Shown: in pieces, positions 63,012 through 64,000 of the stretch
How the letters are laid out: each line of letters opens with the position of its first letter
Numbering within the stretch: the stretch's first letter is position 1
NCBI RefSeq assembly: GCF_050717515.1
Contig: NZ_JBOITL010000032.1
Coordinates: forward strand, 1 to 64,000
Source of the DNA: Clostridium_AD sp050717515
GTDB lineage: Bacteria; Bacillota; Clostridia; Clostridiales; Clostridiaceae
DNA: 64,000 bases
Direction of reading: 5' to 3'
Program-made: the position numbers and the translations under genes
Notes under the pieces: model-generated
The model's input: only the letters and a program-made list of their open reading frames with translations
What the model was told of the DNA's origin: nothing
Databases searched by the model: none

Positions 63012-64000
63012 TTATTTTTTAATGATTGCATTAACTGGACATGCAGTTTGACATGCACCACACTTAATACATTTTGATTGATCAATAACATGTAATGTTT
63101 TAACTTTTCCACTAATACAGCTAACTGGGCATTGCCTTGCACATTTTGTACAACCGATACATTTATCCGTGATATTATATTTTAATAAGTGCTTACATAC
63201 TCCAGCTGGGCAAGTTTTATCATATATGTGAGCCTCATATTCACTAAGAAAATACTTAATAGTGCTTAATACTGGATTTGGAGCAGTTTGTCCTAGGCCA
63301 CATAATGAAGTATCCTTAATTGTATTTGCAAGTGATTTTAGTTTATGCAGGTCTTCTTTTGTCCCATTTCCTTTTGAAATTTTTTCAAGCATTTCAAGAA
63401 GACGTTTATTTCCTATTCTACAGGGAGAACATTTACCACAAGATTCTTCAACAGTAAATTCTAAGTAGAATTTAGCTATATCAATCATACAATTATCTTC
63501 ATCCATAACAATCATACCGCCAGAACCCATCATAGATCCTATAGCACTTAGTGATTCATAATCTATTGGAGTATCTAAGAATTCTGCTGTAATACATCCA
63601 CCGGATGGACCTCCTGTTTGAACAGCTTTAAATTCACGGCCGTTCTTAATTCCACCACCAATGTCATATATGATTTCTCTTAGTGTAGTACCCATTGGAA
63701 CTTCTACTAGTCCAACATTATTAATTTTACCAGCAAGAGCAAAAACTTTTGTTCCTTTAGATGTTGCTGTTCCTATAGAACTATACCAAGCGGCACCTTT
63801 GTTAATGATAGCTGGAATATTTGCAAGAGTTTCAACATTGTTAACACAAGTTGGCTTATTCCATAATCCACTTTGAGCTGGGAATGGTGGTTTATTAGTT
63901 GGCTCTCCGCGTGAACCTTCAATAGATTGAATTAAAGCAGTTTCTTCCCCACATACGAAAGCACCAGCACCATATTTAATCTCTATGTCAAAGCTAAAAT
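63012..64000 (-). CDS. hydB: HydB, NuoF-like subunit (partial)
   Basis: The gene runs off the window; 329 codons are seen, with the frame open to 64000. GAGAFVCGEETALI and CVNNVETLANI belong to the NuoF flavin/NAD domain; GKCSPCRIG, then a Cys in TSLCGLGQTAPN, is the 4Fe-4S site; the C-terminus has two ferredoxin motifs (CIGCTKCARQCP, CIKCGACQTACP). It carries FMN/NAD chemistry for HydABC. The 51-bp gap to hydA suggests one operon. Confidence 0.92.
   Translation of the reverse strand, partial: FSFDIEIKYGAGAFVCGEETALIQSIEGSRGEPTNKPPFPAQSGLWNKPTCVNNVETLANIPAIINKGAAWYSSIGTATSKGTKVFALAGKINNVGLVEVPMGTTLREIIYDIGGGIKNGREFKAVQTGGPSGGCITAEFLDTPIDYESLSAIGSMMGSGGMIVMDEDNCMIDIAKFYLEFTVEESCGKCSPCRIGNKRLLEMLEKISKGNGTKEDLHKLKSLANTIKDTSLCGLGQTAPNPVLSTIKYFLSEYEAHIYDKTCPAGVCKHLLKYNITDKCIGCTKCARQCPVSCISGKVKTLHVIDQSKCIKCGACQTACPVNAIIKK

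Noticed and set aside
1..64000. CRISPR array, tRNA or rRNA genes
   Set aside because: No regularly spaced repeats and no tRNA or rRNA sequence recognised by eye.

Overview
The window looks like chromosome from a low-GC, strictly anaerobic Firmicute, most likely Clostridium sensu stricto. Support: AT-rich codon use, strong AGGAGG-type ribosome sites, a clostridial thiolase, [FeFe]-hydrogenase maturases HydG and HydF, an electron-bifurcating-type HydA/HydB pair and a PTS-type dihydroxyacetone kinase. No rRNA, tRNA or CRISPR array was seen.

Region 1 (1-13.2 kb) is a glycopeptide-resistance and cell-envelope island. A complete D-Ala-D-Lac type vanH-vanA-vanX operon (5451-8057), visibly richer in GC than its flanks, sits between two copies of a vanY-(remnant)-vanR-vanS block. 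Both vanY genes and vanH carry the same 80-bp promoter, which contains TCTTAAG direct repeats. The left block has lost the N-terminal half of vanR; the right block is intact. A 5'-truncated tetR, a resolvase tail and other gene fragments litter the junctions. A YdcF/SanA-like protein, UppP (with an ATA in place of its start codon) and a PAP2 phosphatase complete the region.

Region 2 (13.2-21.9 kb) has a TlpA-like redox lipoprotein, a CXXC mini-protein and a NapH-like membrane ferredoxin in one operon. Next come a three-gene ABC transporter and a two-component system. The first two operons share an identical 11-bp-phased promoter/operator, so they are probably one regulon.

Region 3 (21.9-36.9 kb) carries the scars of a tandem duplication of response regulator, kinase, glycosidase-like lipoprotein, phosphoesterase, aromatic-acid exporter and dhaK. 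The two copies have lost complementary parts and are separated by a MacB-type ABC transporter. It ends in the complete dhaKLM operon.

Region 4 (37-50.6 kb) holds an M20 amidohydrolase, a [NiFe]-hydrogenase operon with HypB and a maturation protease, a GlnK-GlnL-like two-component system next to the glutamate symporter GltS, a sigma-54 activator upstream of a thiolase gene with a -24/-12 promoter, phosphatidylserine synthase and a polysaccharide deacetylase.

Region 5 (50.9-64 kb) is an [FeFe]-hydrogenase and iron neighbourhood: TM1266-type regulator, HydG, HydF, FeoAB with a DtxR-family regulator, a sensory group C-like hydrogenase (HydS) with a SpoIIE-type phosphatase, and convergently HydA and HydB (HydB runs off the window). 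HydG and HydF are separated by two large foldback elements and two DnaA-box-like 9-mers.
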